Source: Asterias amurensis (lineage: Eukaryota > Echinodermata > Asteroidea > Forcipulatida > Asteriidae). From it: a stretch of 64,000 nucleotides of DNA. Under the pieces are notes generated by a model, which made no database searches, had not been told where the DNA came from, and was given only the letters and a program-made list of their open reading frames with translations. The translations under genes were made by a program, and so were the position numbers. The stretch spans positions 9,057,761-9,121,760 of the forward strand of contig NC_092656.1 of the NCBI RefSeq assembly GCF_032118995.1. The letters run 5' to 3'. Positions 51,716-62,885 of the stretch are shown here, piece by piece (position 1 is the stretch's first letter; each line of letters begins with the position of its first letter).

Positions 51716-52628
51716 CGCAACAATTATTCACCATGCTAGAAGCATTTCAGCATGGCCCAGTGATGTTTGTCCTTTTCAAATGTCAACTATTAATGGTTGT
51801 GTCTTGTAATTTCCTTGATTTTCAGTTTTAGCAAAAACATGGGAAGTAGCCTAGCCTCCCTACAGCCACTCGCGTAGTATGCGGTCTATATTGATTGAAT
51901 ACGCATCTTCCGTTTGTGTGTAGTTGAGATTAGTGTAGCCTACAGTAGGCAATGACATTTCTCTCTATTGTATAGGATCAATACAATTGAATTGAATGGT
52001 TGCGCAAAGTTCAGAGAGAGTGCGTATCTCTCCCGCTCGAAAAAGCCACGGAAGTTTGAATATTTTGTCCAAGGAACGCTTATCAAACAAAACATTTTGC
52101 CGCCCGACCTACGGTTTAGCGATCTAGTGAATATGAAGTGGGCCGGTTTTCGACCTGAGTTCTTGGGAAGGTTTCTCTCCCCCCCCCCCAAAAAAAAAGA
52201 AGAAGAAGAAGAAGAGGGAAACAATATCGATTGCCATCAAACTAATAGAAACACAACAGCAATCGTAAAGATAATGATATTAGGCTGAAATAATATTACC
52301 TTATTACTATTAATAGAATTATTCTCTTTGACCAATATTTATTATTCCATTATATTCACGGTGTGTTCGGCTGACAGGCCATGATTAAGTTTCAATCTCC
52401 CTCATTTCGAATCTCCAGTTCACTTCATAAGTAGCTTGCATCCTGTCGATCCCCCATCGGGTCGTTGTTATTATGTTCTCATAATGGCTCTCCTAATCAG
52501 TGGTTATTATTATCCTTGAGATTTGGTTTCCTAATTTTACTCAGAAACCATCCTAAAGTTGCTTAGAATTAGAACTAGAGAAATAATAATGAGTTGTCCC
52601 CACCATAAAAATATAAAATATTTTGTGG
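51716..52628. other. Intergenic stretch: nothing recognised
   Basis: A C-run plus purine tract (about 52181-52216) creates long frames on both strands that have no other support. Confidence 0.5.
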
Positions 52629-53050
52629 AAGTGTCGTGGCCGAGCGGTGAAGAGCACCGAATTCAAAATCTGGTGTTTCTGATCAGCAGAGTGTGGGTTC
52701 GAATCCCCAGCCGTGACACTTGTGTCCTTAAGCAAGACACTTAACCATTGCTTCTTCCTTCGGATGGGACGTAAAACCGTTGGTCCCATGTGTTGTGTAA
52801 CGCTTGTAAAAGAACCGTACACTTTTCGAAAAGAGAAGGGGTTCGCCCCGGTGTTACTGGCTGTGGCTGCTGTGTGCGCCGTAGCACCTTGTAAACCTTT
52901 ATAAGGTGCTAAATAATTGCGGGTCTCAGAATTCATCACTGTAATAACCTATCTTTCTGAAATGTTGCATATACTCAGCGCCTTGAGTACCTTGTTTGGT
53001 AGATACGTGCGCTATAATATAAGACTTCGATATTATTATTGTTATTATTA
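52629..53050 (+). mobile_element. Full-length SINE with tRNA-Leu-like head
   Basis: Head at about 52631-52720 has TGGCCGAGCGGT (A box), a loop with CAA where the anticodon would be, a long variable arm and GGGTTCGAATCC (B box), as in tRNA-Leu. A 300-bp body follows, ending in ATTATTATTGTTATTATTA. Best-preserved copy of this family here. Confidence 0.85.
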
Positions 53051-53205
53051 GTTAGTCAAAAATAATGTTCCTTCTAGTCAACTACAATGAAAAGCTAACT
53101 GTTATTAAAGCGCATTGAGACACTGTGCATGCTATTATGATTACTATTACCTGCAATGACCATCAATATACAGCAAAATATCTTTTATCATGACATTATT
53201 GCCCT

Positions 53206-53363
53206 GCCGTCGATTTCACAAAGGGTTAGGACTCATCTTATCTCGAGTTAGGACGAGAAACTCTTCCTAACTTAGGATTAATCTTAAGGTCTGCATGCTA
53301 CAGTGCAGGGTTGGGACTCGTCCTAAGTCCTAAGGTTAGGAAGAGTTTTGTGAAATCGACGGC
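53206..53363. repeat. Rep-F palindromic element
   Basis: GCCGTCGATTTCACAAA at one end and its inverse at the other; interior AGGACTAGT-like TTAGGACGAG/CTCGTCCTAA pairs. Partial copies at 33735-33815 and 62681-62885. Confidence 0.82.
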
Positions 53364-54905
53364 TGACATACTTGTATCGCTGTTGTTTTTCCGTGCGTAT
53401 ATCTGGGGGTGCCGCCGCATGCGCCTCGATTAAAGGCTAGTACAAGTCTGGATGATCAGTGTATCATGAACATCTGACGCCAGACTTCAAGGCTCGTGAA
53501 TAACGCCAGAAAGCTGCCGTTTTTGAGACCACACATTGACTTCACATAATTTTACATGGCCGCTAGCCTGGAGATTCGCAGATAAATCTGAGGACGTACA
53601 TGGGTGTACATAAACCAGGACTTGCCATTATATTGTGGAGAATGGCAGGGGATTTAATCTAGGGATCAACTGGAACTCATTACCCAACCGTATTGAAGAG
53701 GAAATAAAAGGACCCTCTCATCTACAATCTTATTCCCTCAAAGGTGCGTCACGTGCACTGAGGAGCGACCTTAATTTCCATCGCTATATGCTTCCTGTCG
53801 AACATAATTACTGATTTAAATTGGACTCATGTGTTACGAAGAAATGTAATCAGCCAGGTAGTTAGAAGCTGGTATTCAGTTGCACGATGCTTTTGACATT
53901 ATTAAGACTTAGAGTTCTCGATGCAGAGAAATACGGCCGAATGTAATTTGATTGAGTCGAACCAATACAATAAGCTGTGCGCGGGAGTGATTTATTTTTC
54001 GAATTTTGTGTTTACTTCCAAAGTTGCCCTCTATGTTTTTTTCTCTTCCCTTGTTTTTAGGTTTGCATAATATTGTGCTGTGTCCGAATTGTCCTATACT
54101 CCCACGCACCATGAACGCATGATCACGCGGAAATTTAGCCGTAGCCGTATAGTTGTAGCCACCAATCGGGACACGGCCATAATGTTGCATGAGGCCGTAT
54201 CCCAATTGGCGGCTACACTCAGCTACGGCTGCAGCTAGATTTCTGCGTCATCATGCGTTGATGTAAAGGACGTCCTTAGGAACACCCTTAGCAACAGCCG
54301 TAGCTGTAGCTGTAGCCGATTATTCGGATACGGCCCTAAGGCTCTTCTCTTTCAAACCGTGTGGGTATATAGAAGAGCTGGAGGTATTTTGTTTTCTTGA
54401 CATACACTCTAAAAACTTCCGGGTCAAAATTGACGCTGATCCTGTGTCTCGTGGGGTCTGACCCTTTTTCGGGTCCCGTCGGGCCAGAAGAGTTCAAAGT
54501 CTTTGATTGTGGCTTTTAGTCGTCCTACTAGCCGCTACAAACAGCGCCCTCTTGTTATAAACCTCCCTCATTTAGCCTAAATTGCGAGTTAGGGCATGAT
54601 AGCTAATATAATAATGTGGGGGCGTTTGATCGTGGCTGAGATGCAGAAGAATAACCGCGATCTAAGACTTGAAATCCAGACTACGTCTGATTGGTCAATG
54701 TGACCCGGAATTGTTTTTTAAATGACCCCAAAACTGCTTAAACTGACGCAGAATTCGTGTTATGTTTTCAAATTTTAACCACTTCCAGGGTCAGGCTGAC
54801 CCAATTCATTTCGGACTCGTTTTTTTTTGTAGTAAGAGTCTTTTACGGCTCGTGTTTACATGCACTGATCGCTTCCCTGTAATTGTTTTTCTCTGAAATC
54901 CCGTC
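53364..54905. other. Intergenic stretch with one hairpin element
   Basis: Holds the hairpin at 54116. TGACCC/GGGTCA motifs scattered between 54420 and 54800 (ACTTCCGGGTCA ... CAGGGTCAGGCTGACCC) may be the remains of another inverted-repeat element. Confidence 0.45.
54116..54260. repeat. Imperfect hairpin element
   Basis: CGCATGATCACGCGGAAATTT ... GCGTCATCATGCG; inner TAGCCGTAGCCGTA / TACGGCTGCAGCTA; centre near 54190. Confidence 0.75.
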
Positions 54906-56608
54906 ACTGTAAAAAAATTACCAACTTTTTACCCATTAAAGGGCGAATAGTGAACTCCTCCAACTTTTGGGCAAAGTATTACCCATCAAAGTTGGGCGCT
55001 CTGATTGGCAAATAATTGGGTAATATTTCATCATCAATAGTTGGGTATATTTTGGTAACCAACAGTTGGGTAATTTTTTGTTTACCCATTTTCTTGGTAT
55101 TTAATAATTATCAATTACCCACTTATTGGGCGATGATTTTATTCATGATCTAGTTAAAATGTTTAACCATTTTCGGTGTTATCCAACAAATGGTGAATGT
55201 ATTTAACCCTTTGATTTACAGTTTCTCCTGTGATACGTCATACAACCAGGCATATAAAATATATTTTCCACGATGGCAAACGGTGGTGAGTTGTGACCTT
55301 GGCATCTCTCTCAAAATCGTGAGGGTGCTCAGTGGTTTGTAGATGCTTTGGAAGGTTAGTTTTTAACTAAATAAAGTTTGTTTCCTGTTCAGTTGTTGTA
55401 CATCACAGCCGTGACAGTTGCAGCGCAAGCAATGCAGTGATAGTTCCATGCATGTGTGTCATACACAAAGCAACACAACCACTAGTCTTGGTTCCAAGAC
55501 CATTGGTGTTGCGCGGTCACACACAATCAACGTTCCGATCTTTGCACGGCAAAACCTGTACACGCTTTGTGATGACCGAACGCTAGCGGGCGCTCTGTTT
55601 CTCTGTTTTTTCGGATCTCTCTCACCATAGACCTTTTCGCAAATACTGAGGCGCGCGCGTAAAGCTTGGAATTATGTGCATTGTGGTCTAGTTGGTTACA
55701 AATTTGATTCATATCTATCCAACAATGCACCTCATTTAACAGTCTGCCCTTGCGCATTGGTATTTGCGATAAGGTCTATGATCATAGACCTTATCGCAAA
55801 TACCAATGCGCAAGCGCAGACTGTTGAATGAGGTGCATTGTGGGATATATATGAATCAAATTTGTAATCAGCTAGACCACAATGCACCTAATTCCAAGCT
55901 TTACGCGCGCGCCCCAGTATTTGCGAAAAGGTCTATAATCAGAGAAACAGAGCGCCCGCTAGCGTTCGGTTATTACAAAGCGTGTACAGTTTTTGCCGTG
56001 CAGAGATCGGAACGTTGATCGTGTGTGACCGCGCAACACCAATGGTCTTGGAACAAGACTACACAACCACGCATACATGCCACAACCGGCGTTGCACATA
56101 ATGGCATGATAAAACTGAAACTATCACAGTAGTGTCAATGTGTTGCTCGCTCTGCAATTGTCACGACTATATGTACGACTGAATAGAAAACACAACTTCA
56201 TATTTAGTTAAAACTCACCTTCAAATTGGATCTATATCCACTGGACAACCCCGCTCGTCACAGCCACTCCTCCACTCGCCATGTTGGAAAATATCTTTGT
56301 TCTACTGTTTAATGCCCAACTTTTTGGCAACTCTGTAATCGTAGTGCGCATGATCGGACGATTTTGACCAACTAATGTGCATAATTTTAACCAACAATCG
56401 AGATTAATTAATATTACCAAAAAGTTGCCCAATAAATAAGCAAAAGTGTAACCAACAGTTATGATGAATTCAGATTTTAAAACAAAGAATGGGCAAACAA
56501 AATGTTTGCCCAACAAGACCAATTATTTGTTTTGTTGATCAATTATCGACCAATAATTGTTGAAGTTACTTTGCCCAACTAATGATTTGGCCAACGTTTT
56601 TACGAGCT
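54906..56608. mobile_element. 1.7-kb foldback structure: two diverged head-to-head copies
   Basis: The arms meet at the palindrome near 55775 (CATAGACC... on both sides). Near the centre the arms (about 55470-55774 and 55777-56070) match closely; further out they are recognisable but diverged. Each outer arm is rich in TTGGGTAA/TTACCCAA motifs and, in mirror positions, has TATTTTCCA then ATGGC(A/G)A followed by a stop and a splice-donor-like AAGGT(G/T)AG and TTTAACTAAAT. Centrally, two 150-bp units with termini ATAGACCTTxTCGCAAATAC lie back to back. No transposase-like frame is visible. Confidence 0.7.
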
Positions 56609-56975
56609 ATAGCTCGTTTTCACAAAGCACTAAACGATTTATCGATATGGATGGGTTCTTGTCAGTATTCATAAGTATAAGTGATTATGTACAGTGACAG
56701 CACACTTTTGTTTTTTTAAGGCACTGAACCCTAACAAGTTTTGTTACGTAATCAGTTTCTTGAATGTGATGACCTTGATCGGTCGGCTAATCAGATCGTT
56801 CTGACAACCCATTTGTTTTATACTTTGTCAAGATGGTCTGGGGGTCGTCCGAGAGTGTCGGGGTTATCCTGTTTCTTTACTTAGTGTTATATCCCTTATA
56901 CTGTGTATTTGGTGTAATTTTTTTTATTTTATCTTCTCCATTTTTTGAGGTTTTGAGGAAAACAATAAATAAATA

Positions 56976-57350
56976 AATTGGTAGTTACTAAAACTAATTA
57001 TTGGCATAAAACCTTACTTGGTGACGAGAAATGGGGAGCTGTTGATGACATAACATTGTAAAGAACGCCTCCCTCTGAAGTAATGTAGAGTTTTGGAGAA
57101 AGAAGTAATTTTCCACGAATTTGATTTCGAGACCTCAGAATTAAATTTTATGTCTCGAAATCAAGCATCTGAAAGCACACAACTTCGTGTGATAATGGTG
57201 TTTTTTTCTTTGAATCTTATCTCGCAACTTCGACGACCAATTGAGCACAAATTTACACAGGTTTGTTATTTTACGCATAATAATGTTGAGATACACAAAG
57301 AAAGTGAGAACAAAAATGGTCTTTGACAATTACCAAAAGTATCCAGTGTT
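56976..57350 (+). repeat. Rep-A copy, left end degraded
   Basis: Recognisable from ATTGGTAGTTACTAAAA; ends ATCCAGTGTT then TTAA. About 430 bp upstream of the receptor start. Confidence 0.82.
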
Positions 57351-57715
57351 TTAAAAGTAGTAAGGATTGATGCGCACTTAGTGAACATAGCTCTTAGTTA
57401 AATTATATGTATCGACCCTTGAAAAAAGAGAGAAATATCTAAGAGCAAAGAAAACTAACACTGTTGTCATATATACAAATAACATGCAACACGCACATCA
57501 GTGGGAAACCATTTGCCAAAGGAAGGTCGCTGCGCTCATGGTCGGGGTGAATGTGCATTTTATCTTAAAATGCGCACGCAATTTTTTTCTTCTATAGTGA
57601 CGCAAATCGTTTGGTAAGCTAATTTCGAGCAAAAAGAGTAGCAGGGCGATTGCATTTCCTCCATGGTCGATGATGAAACAAACTAGAAAGCGCAAGTCAC
57701 TGGACCCTACAATTG

Positions 57716-57723
57716 TATAAATA
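57716..57723 (+). promoter_or_regulatory. TATA box of the mGluR-like gene
   Basis: TATAAATA lies 58 bp before the start codon, with initiator-like pyrimidine-CA sequence about 23-31 bp downstream. An (AC)n run at about 57749-57773 separates it from the ATG. Position and sequence fit a core promoter; a short 5' UTR of about 35-45 nt is inferred. Confidence 0.55.
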
Positions 57724-57781
57724 GAGAACTCACTGTTCAGACGGACTATACACACACACACACACACACACACGTGCAAAG

Positions 57782-59833
57782 ATGTCATTCAATCACTGCG
57801 CTGAAATGTTGATTGTGCTGTTCTGTTGTTTTTTACGAGCCCACAGCTCCGCCACAGGCGACCCGCGGAAATGCTTCTCGCATACCCAGCCGGGGGACAT
57901 CGTCCTGGGAGGAGTGTTCCCTTTGAGTTTCAAAAGCTGGCCCTCTTGCAGTTCCGAGCTTTCCCCGTGGGCAGTCCGTCTGTCTGAGGCCATGATTTTC
58001 TCGATACATGAAATCAACAAACGCGACGACATCCTACCGAACATCACTCTGGGTTTCGACCTGCGAGACGATTGCCGATCGGAAGAACACGCCATGTGGA
58101 TAGCACTGTCCCTCATCCACAACACCAGCGTGTCGTTCCCGGAGACAATACATGATGACGACTGCAACTTGAAGCCGTCGGGGAATGTCGTCGGCATCGT
58201 TGGGTCTGCCTTCAGCGAGACGAGCATCTACTTGGCTAAGACCGCTGCCCTGTTCCAAGTGCCCGTTGTGTCGTACGCTGCGTCAAGCGACGAGCTAAGC
58301 GACAAGCACGACTACCCGTATTTCTTACGCACCAACGCCCCGGATAAAATTCAAGTTCAAGTCATCATAGACCTGTTGATTCACTTCAAGTGGGAGTACA
58401 TCGGCCTCATGTATTCGTTTCAGAGTGACGGGTTCCACGGGGCCTTTGCTCTGCAAGAACTAGCTGAACAGAGAGGGGTCTGCGTTGCCTTTACCTCCCC
58501 AATTCGTGAGTTTGCAAGCGCGGTAGATTTGCAGGCGATAACTGAAGAAATTGCTTCCTACGACAAAGTGAAAGTGATTGTTTTATTTGGCGCCAAAAAC
58601 GAGGCACAGGCCGTTCTGCGAGCGCTGAAGGAGCAGTCGTCGCTTCGATCCAGACACATCGTGTGGATCGGCACAACGCATTGGGGTTACCGTCTGGCCG
58701 AGGAAGATCTCGAAGATGTCGTGGTCGGGTCTTTATTCCTCCGAGACTACCGTCCCAAGGTGGAAGCTTTCGGCGAGTACTACACCGGGTTACAGCCGCA
58801 CTCCGACAACGTCAGTCCCTGGTTCAGAGAACATGCACTGGACTGGATGAGAAAACACGAATGCTCTGATTTGTCAAAGTGTCCTCTCGATCGTGGAAAC
58901 ACGGAAGGGTTGGTTATAAACAGTGTTTATTCTTATGCTTACTCCCTGGACTCGCTCATACGAAAAAGTTGCCAGAATCCAGGAGGTTGTTTGCAGAGTG
59001 CTGAAGACGTGAAGATAGACGGTGTTGAACTGTTGGCCGCGTTGAAGACAACCCAACATGACGGGCCGTATGGCAGGGTTGTCCTCGACTCTAACGGTGA
59101 CGGGATCGGGAAATTTGTTGTTTCAAACTTGCAGCTCGGTGACGATGGCCAGTACATAATGGTCGACGTCGGATATTGGGATGCTGGAAACGAGACTAGG
59201 CTGTGGTTGAACGATGCCATGATACAGTGGCCTCAAAATGACATACACCCACCGGAGTCTGTGTGTAAACAAGACTGTTCACCGGGACAAGCCGTCATAG
59301 CCTTGCAAAGACGATGCTGCTTCGGTTGCCTCCAGTGCCCGGACAACAACATTGTCGCTAACGGCACTTGCTCCCCTTGCCCGGTAGAATACTGGCCGGA
59401 CGAACATTGCAAAGTTTGTCTACAAATCATACCGTCCGGAATCCCTCTGAACGACCCGCTAGTGGCTGTCCTACTCATGGCTGTGGTTGTTGGCTTTCTG
59501 TTGTGTGTTACCACCGGCCTGGGCTTGGTCGCCAACAGAAACCACCAGCTCGTCAAGGCCACAAGCCGGGAGCTGACATGCGTCCACTTCGCTGGCCTCG
59601 TACTCTCATTCGTTGCTGTACTGATGCTTCTGGTCATCAGACCAGACCACAAAGTATGCTGCGTTGTAGAATCACTGATCAGCATCAGTTTCAACTTGGC
59701 CTACGCACCGACTCTCTTGAAGGTTGCCCGGATCCATCGCATCTTCAATATGGGGCAAGTCAGCGCCAGTCGACCCAAGTTTATTTCACCCAAGTCACAG
59801 GTGTTGGTAGTTGTTATCATGATCGTATGCCAG
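57782..59833 (+). CDS. mGluR-like receptor exon 1: signal peptide, Venus flytrap, Cys-rich domain, TM1-TM4 start
   Basis: 684 codons without an intron. Transmembrane segments visible at about 556-582, 598-619, 626-650 and from 672. Reading on past the donor adds eight codons and a TGA-free stop (TAA) at 59858-59860, so an unspliced product would lack TM5-TM7. Confidence 0.92.
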
Positions 59834-62666
59834 GTTAGTGAAGTCTTACTCATGAGATAAGACATTACTTTTCAAAAAAGAAGAAATTACATTGCTTGCA
59901 CAAGTTTAAAAGCACCACAAATTGATACCAAAATGTTACAAACATTGCACAGCAGACATTCAACCAGTGAAACAACGTACCAATGATTTAAGATTGAACA
60001 TCAAATACACACCAAGTCTAGCCATGTAAACAACAACACAAACATATTATGATAGTTATACAGATAATAAATAGGGTAGATGGTCTTAGCTTTCGATCCA
60101 AACCGGACCAGTACAAACAAATACATATCCATTTATAGAAAAAGAGACAGGAAAGGGAGTAAGGGAAGGATCCAGAAAGAAGCGGGAAAATAACAACCAA
60201 TCAAAAGTTTCTATTTCAGAAACCATTGGTGGCTATGAACCAATAGGAGTAAAGTGGCGAGGACAAAGAACGTTTAGTATGAAAGGATGGATTACTGGAC
60301 CATACAATTTATACAGACATACATTGTACTTTTATCGTCAAACCAGTCCAGCAAAACAATAAACTTTCTTCTTCCAAATCCAAACCCAAATAAATACTCC
60401 CGCCTTTTGGACCACTCTGGTTTTAGACGTTATGACATGACGTAGAATGTGAACAATACATACATTTTTAAAACTGTATATTTGTATAGTTTTGATATCC
60501 TCAGTTGGATCAGTCCAACAGTCCTAGAGGGGTGTCAATCAACAAGAGTCAGTGATTCAGTTGGGGGGGGGGGGGTATGCCAGGAAAAACCCAGGCAAGA
60601 ATAAACTTACATACAAGATACAAAAATCGTTGACAAAAATGACAAACAAAAACTGTTTTTAAAGGCAGTGGCAATATTGGTAATTACTCAAAATAATTAT
60701 TAGCATAAAACCTTACTTGGTAATGAGTAATGGGGAGAGGTTGATTGTATAAAACATTGTGAGAAACGGCTCCCTCTGAAGTGACATAGTTTTCGAGAAA
60801 AAAGTATTTTTCAACGAATTTGATTTCGAGACCTCAAGTTTAGAATTTGAGGTCTCGAAATCAACCATCTAAAAACACACAACTTCGTGTGACAAGGGTG
60901 TTTTTTCTTTCATTATTATCTCGCAACTTCGACGACTGATTGAGCTCAAATTTTCACAGGTTTGTTATTTCATGCATATATTGAGACACACCAAGTGAGA
61001 AGACTGGTCTTTGACAATAACCAATAGTGTCCACTGTCTTTAAGGGGTTGTGTCGACATGATACAGAGCGCGCACGTGCAGTAACTTTATGTGCAAGTTT
61101 ATAATTCCATGTACACCACAGGCCCGCTTTGACCGTGACGACAGAGCCCCTTTAAGCCAATGAAAAAGCATGTCAATGTACCATGGGAATGTTTCAACCA
61201 AACAGATCTCTCGCTGTAGGGTGTTATGATGATTTTTCGTGCCAATCGTTCCTATCAGGCTCTGGACACCTTTAGTAACTTTCAAAGTGTCAAAGACCAG
61301 TATTCTCAATTGGTAAACACCAACATCTGCATCAAATAACAAACGAAGTTGCAATAGAATAATGACACAAAAAACCTTGTTGCGCAAATTTGTGTGCTTT
61401 TAGGTAATTATCATAGACCAGTCTTCTCACTTGGTATTTCTCAACATTGTGCATAAAATTTCAGACCTGTGAAAATTTGAGCTCAATCGGCCGTCAAAGT
61501 TCCGAGATAATAATGAAAGAAAAAACACCCTTGTCACACGAAAGTTGTATGCTTTCAGATGCTTGATTTCGATACCTCAAATTCTAAATCTGTGGTCTCG
61601 AAATCAAACTCGTGGAAAATTACTTCTTTCCCGAAAACTACATTACTTCAGAGGGAGTCGTTTCTCACAATGTTTGTTTTACTATCAACCTCTCCCCATT
61701 ACTCGTCACCAAGTAAGGTGTTATGCTTATACGTATTTTGAGTAATAATACTGTCCACTGCCTTTAAAGGAACACGTTGCCTTGGATCGGTCGAGTTGGT
61801 CTTTGAAAAGCGTTTGTAACCGTTTATTATAAAATGTACATGGGTAGAAAGATGTTGTAAAAGTAGAATACAATGATCCACACAAACATGCCTCGAAATT
61901 GCACGGTTATCCTTTCACCTCGTCGACTAACACAGTCGGCCATTTGTGGGAGACAAATGGCCGACCGTGTTAGTTCGCACAGTAAAGGGAAAATCACGCA
62001 ATTTCGAGGCAAATTTGTGTGGATCATGGTATTCTACTTTTCAACCATCGTTCCAACCATGTGCATTTTATAAAAAAAAAACGGTTACAAATGCTTTTTA
62101 CAGACCAACTCGTCCGGTCCAAGGCAACGTGTTCCTTTAATACAACAAGTTACCACCCTCCCCATGTTGTGTTTCACTTTCAGATGGTAATCACAATCTT
62201 CTCCGTAATAGTGAGCCCATCCACATCATCCGTTCTCCACTCCATCGACATGGGCAACCACAGCGAGATCTACTGCAAGTATGGTAACGGCTTCGTCGCT
62301 TCGTGCTCCTACAACCTCGCCATCATTACCGGGTGCTGTTACTTCGCCTTCCGGGCGAGGGCGGTGCCTAACAACTACAACGAGTCGCGGTTCATAGCGG
62401 TCAGCGTTTACACCACGCTGATCCTATGCATTGCGGCCGTGCCGGTCTACACCACAGCAGTGGCGGCAATCTCAAAAGTGGCCTCTATAAGCGTGGCTAT
62501 CATTGTGCATGCCTTTTCTAGCTTGGTGTGCCAGTATTTGTCGAAGCTCTACGCAGTGAAGTTCAGGTCGACTGTGGTCATCATGCCCAAGGTAGTAGCA
62601 GCAGCTCGCAGTCGACAGCAATTCGGCCCATCACAAGGGACATCTTCAACTACAGAACAACGTTAA
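57782..62666 (+). CDS. Class C GPCR, metabotropic-glutamate-receptor-like, two coding exons
   Basis: Exons 57782-59833 and 62184-62666 join in phase 0 (GCCAG|GTTAGT ... TTTCAG|ATGGTA), giving 844 residues. Signal peptide about 1-24. Venus-flytrap domain about 30-480: AMIFSIHEIN, LLPNITLG-type LPNITLGFDLRDDC, SYAASSDELSDK, WIGTTHW. Cysteine-rich domain 495-546 has all nine mGluR-type positions plus one extra Cys: CKQDC, RCCFGCLQC, CSPCPVEYWPDEHC. The 7TM domain (about 556-815) has TSRELTC, KFISPKSQ and RARAVPNNYNESRF, closely like mGluR (RFISPTSQ, RGVPETFNEAKP). Role (known for the family): dimeric plasma-membrane receptor signalling through G proteins. Pocket residues: R66, S145, S168 and D188 match positions used in mGluR/CaSR, but the acidic residue before G/A-W is T299. 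Inference: the ligand may not be glutamate. Carboxy tail is short (about 30 residues). Confidence 0.92.
59834..60662. other. Receptor intron, left part: nothing recognised
   Basis: AT-rich intron; G-run at about 60563-60575. No coding signal. Confidence 0.5.
60663..61038 (+). repeat. Rep-A copy, full length
   Basis: TTAA 60659-60662 and 61039-61042. Intron of the mGluR-like gene. Confidence 0.9.
61257..61395 (-). repeat. Rep-A variant fragment
   Basis: AGGCTCTGGACACCTTTAG then GACCAGTATTCTCAATTGG to CAAATTTGTGTGCTTTTAG. Confidence 0.7.
61396..61763 (-). repeat. Rep-A copy
   Basis: Left terminus lost, then CATAGACCAGTCTTCTCACT to ACTGTCCACTGCC and TTAA 61764-61767, shared with Rep-D. Confidence 0.85.
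61768..62136. repeat. Rep-D copy, full length
   Basis: TTAA 61764-61767 and 62137-62140. It ends 47 bp before exon 2 of the mGluR-like gene; a frame through it appears to extend that exon but is repeat-derived. Confidence 0.88.
62184..62666 (+). CDS. mGluR-like receptor exon 2: TM4-TM7 and tail
   Basis: 160 codons and TAA. MVITIFSVIV completes the fourth segment; YNLAIITGCCYFAF, FIAVSVYTTLILCIAAVPVY and ISVAIIVHAFSSLVCQYL are the remaining segments. The frame is open further upstream only through a Rep-D repeat, so the exon is taken from the TTTCAG acceptor. Confidence 0.9.
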   Translation: MVITIFSVIVSPSTSSVLHSIDMGNHSEIYCKYGNGFVASCSYNLAIITGCCYFAFRARAVPNNYNESRFIAVSVYTTLILCIAAVPVYTTAVAAISKVASISVAIIVHAFSSLVCQYLSKLYAVKFRSTVVIMPKVVAAARSRQQFGPSQGTSSTTEQR

Positions 62667-62680
62667 TATAATAAAACATC

Positions 62681-62885
62681 CTGCCGTCGATTTCACAAAG
62701 AGTTGGGACTAGTCCTAACTTAGGACTAGTATAGAGAGCAAAGGGCTAGTCCTTACTTATAGGACGTGTAATTCACTGTACCTAATGCATGTATGTTTTA
62801 AGATTGTATGTTGTGATATTTGGAAGCAAACAAACAATAAACTCGAGATATGACTAGTCTTAACTCTTTGTGAAATCCACCCCAG
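62681..62885. repeat. Rep-F copy overlapping the 200-bp duplication
   Basis: CTGCCGTCGATTTCACAAAG to CTTTGTGAAATCCACCCC; in the 3' UTR region of the receptor gene. Confidence 0.7.

Noticed and set aside
51968..52288. Overlapping open frames on both strands
   Set aside because: Caused by a C-run and an AGA-rich purine tract; no conserved motif.
57793..58227. Antisense open frame opposite the receptor exon
   Set aside because: Mirror frame of a GC-rich coding exon, with no motifs of its own.
57782..59860. A complete 692-residue intronless receptor
   Set aside because: It would stop after TM4. The CAG|GTTAGT donor and the matching exon at 62184 restore TM5-TM7.
62019..62183. Upstream extension of the receptor's second exon
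   Set aside because: These 55 codons come from the Rep-D copy; a good acceptor (CACTTTCAG) at 62183 continues the receptor frame exactly at TM4.
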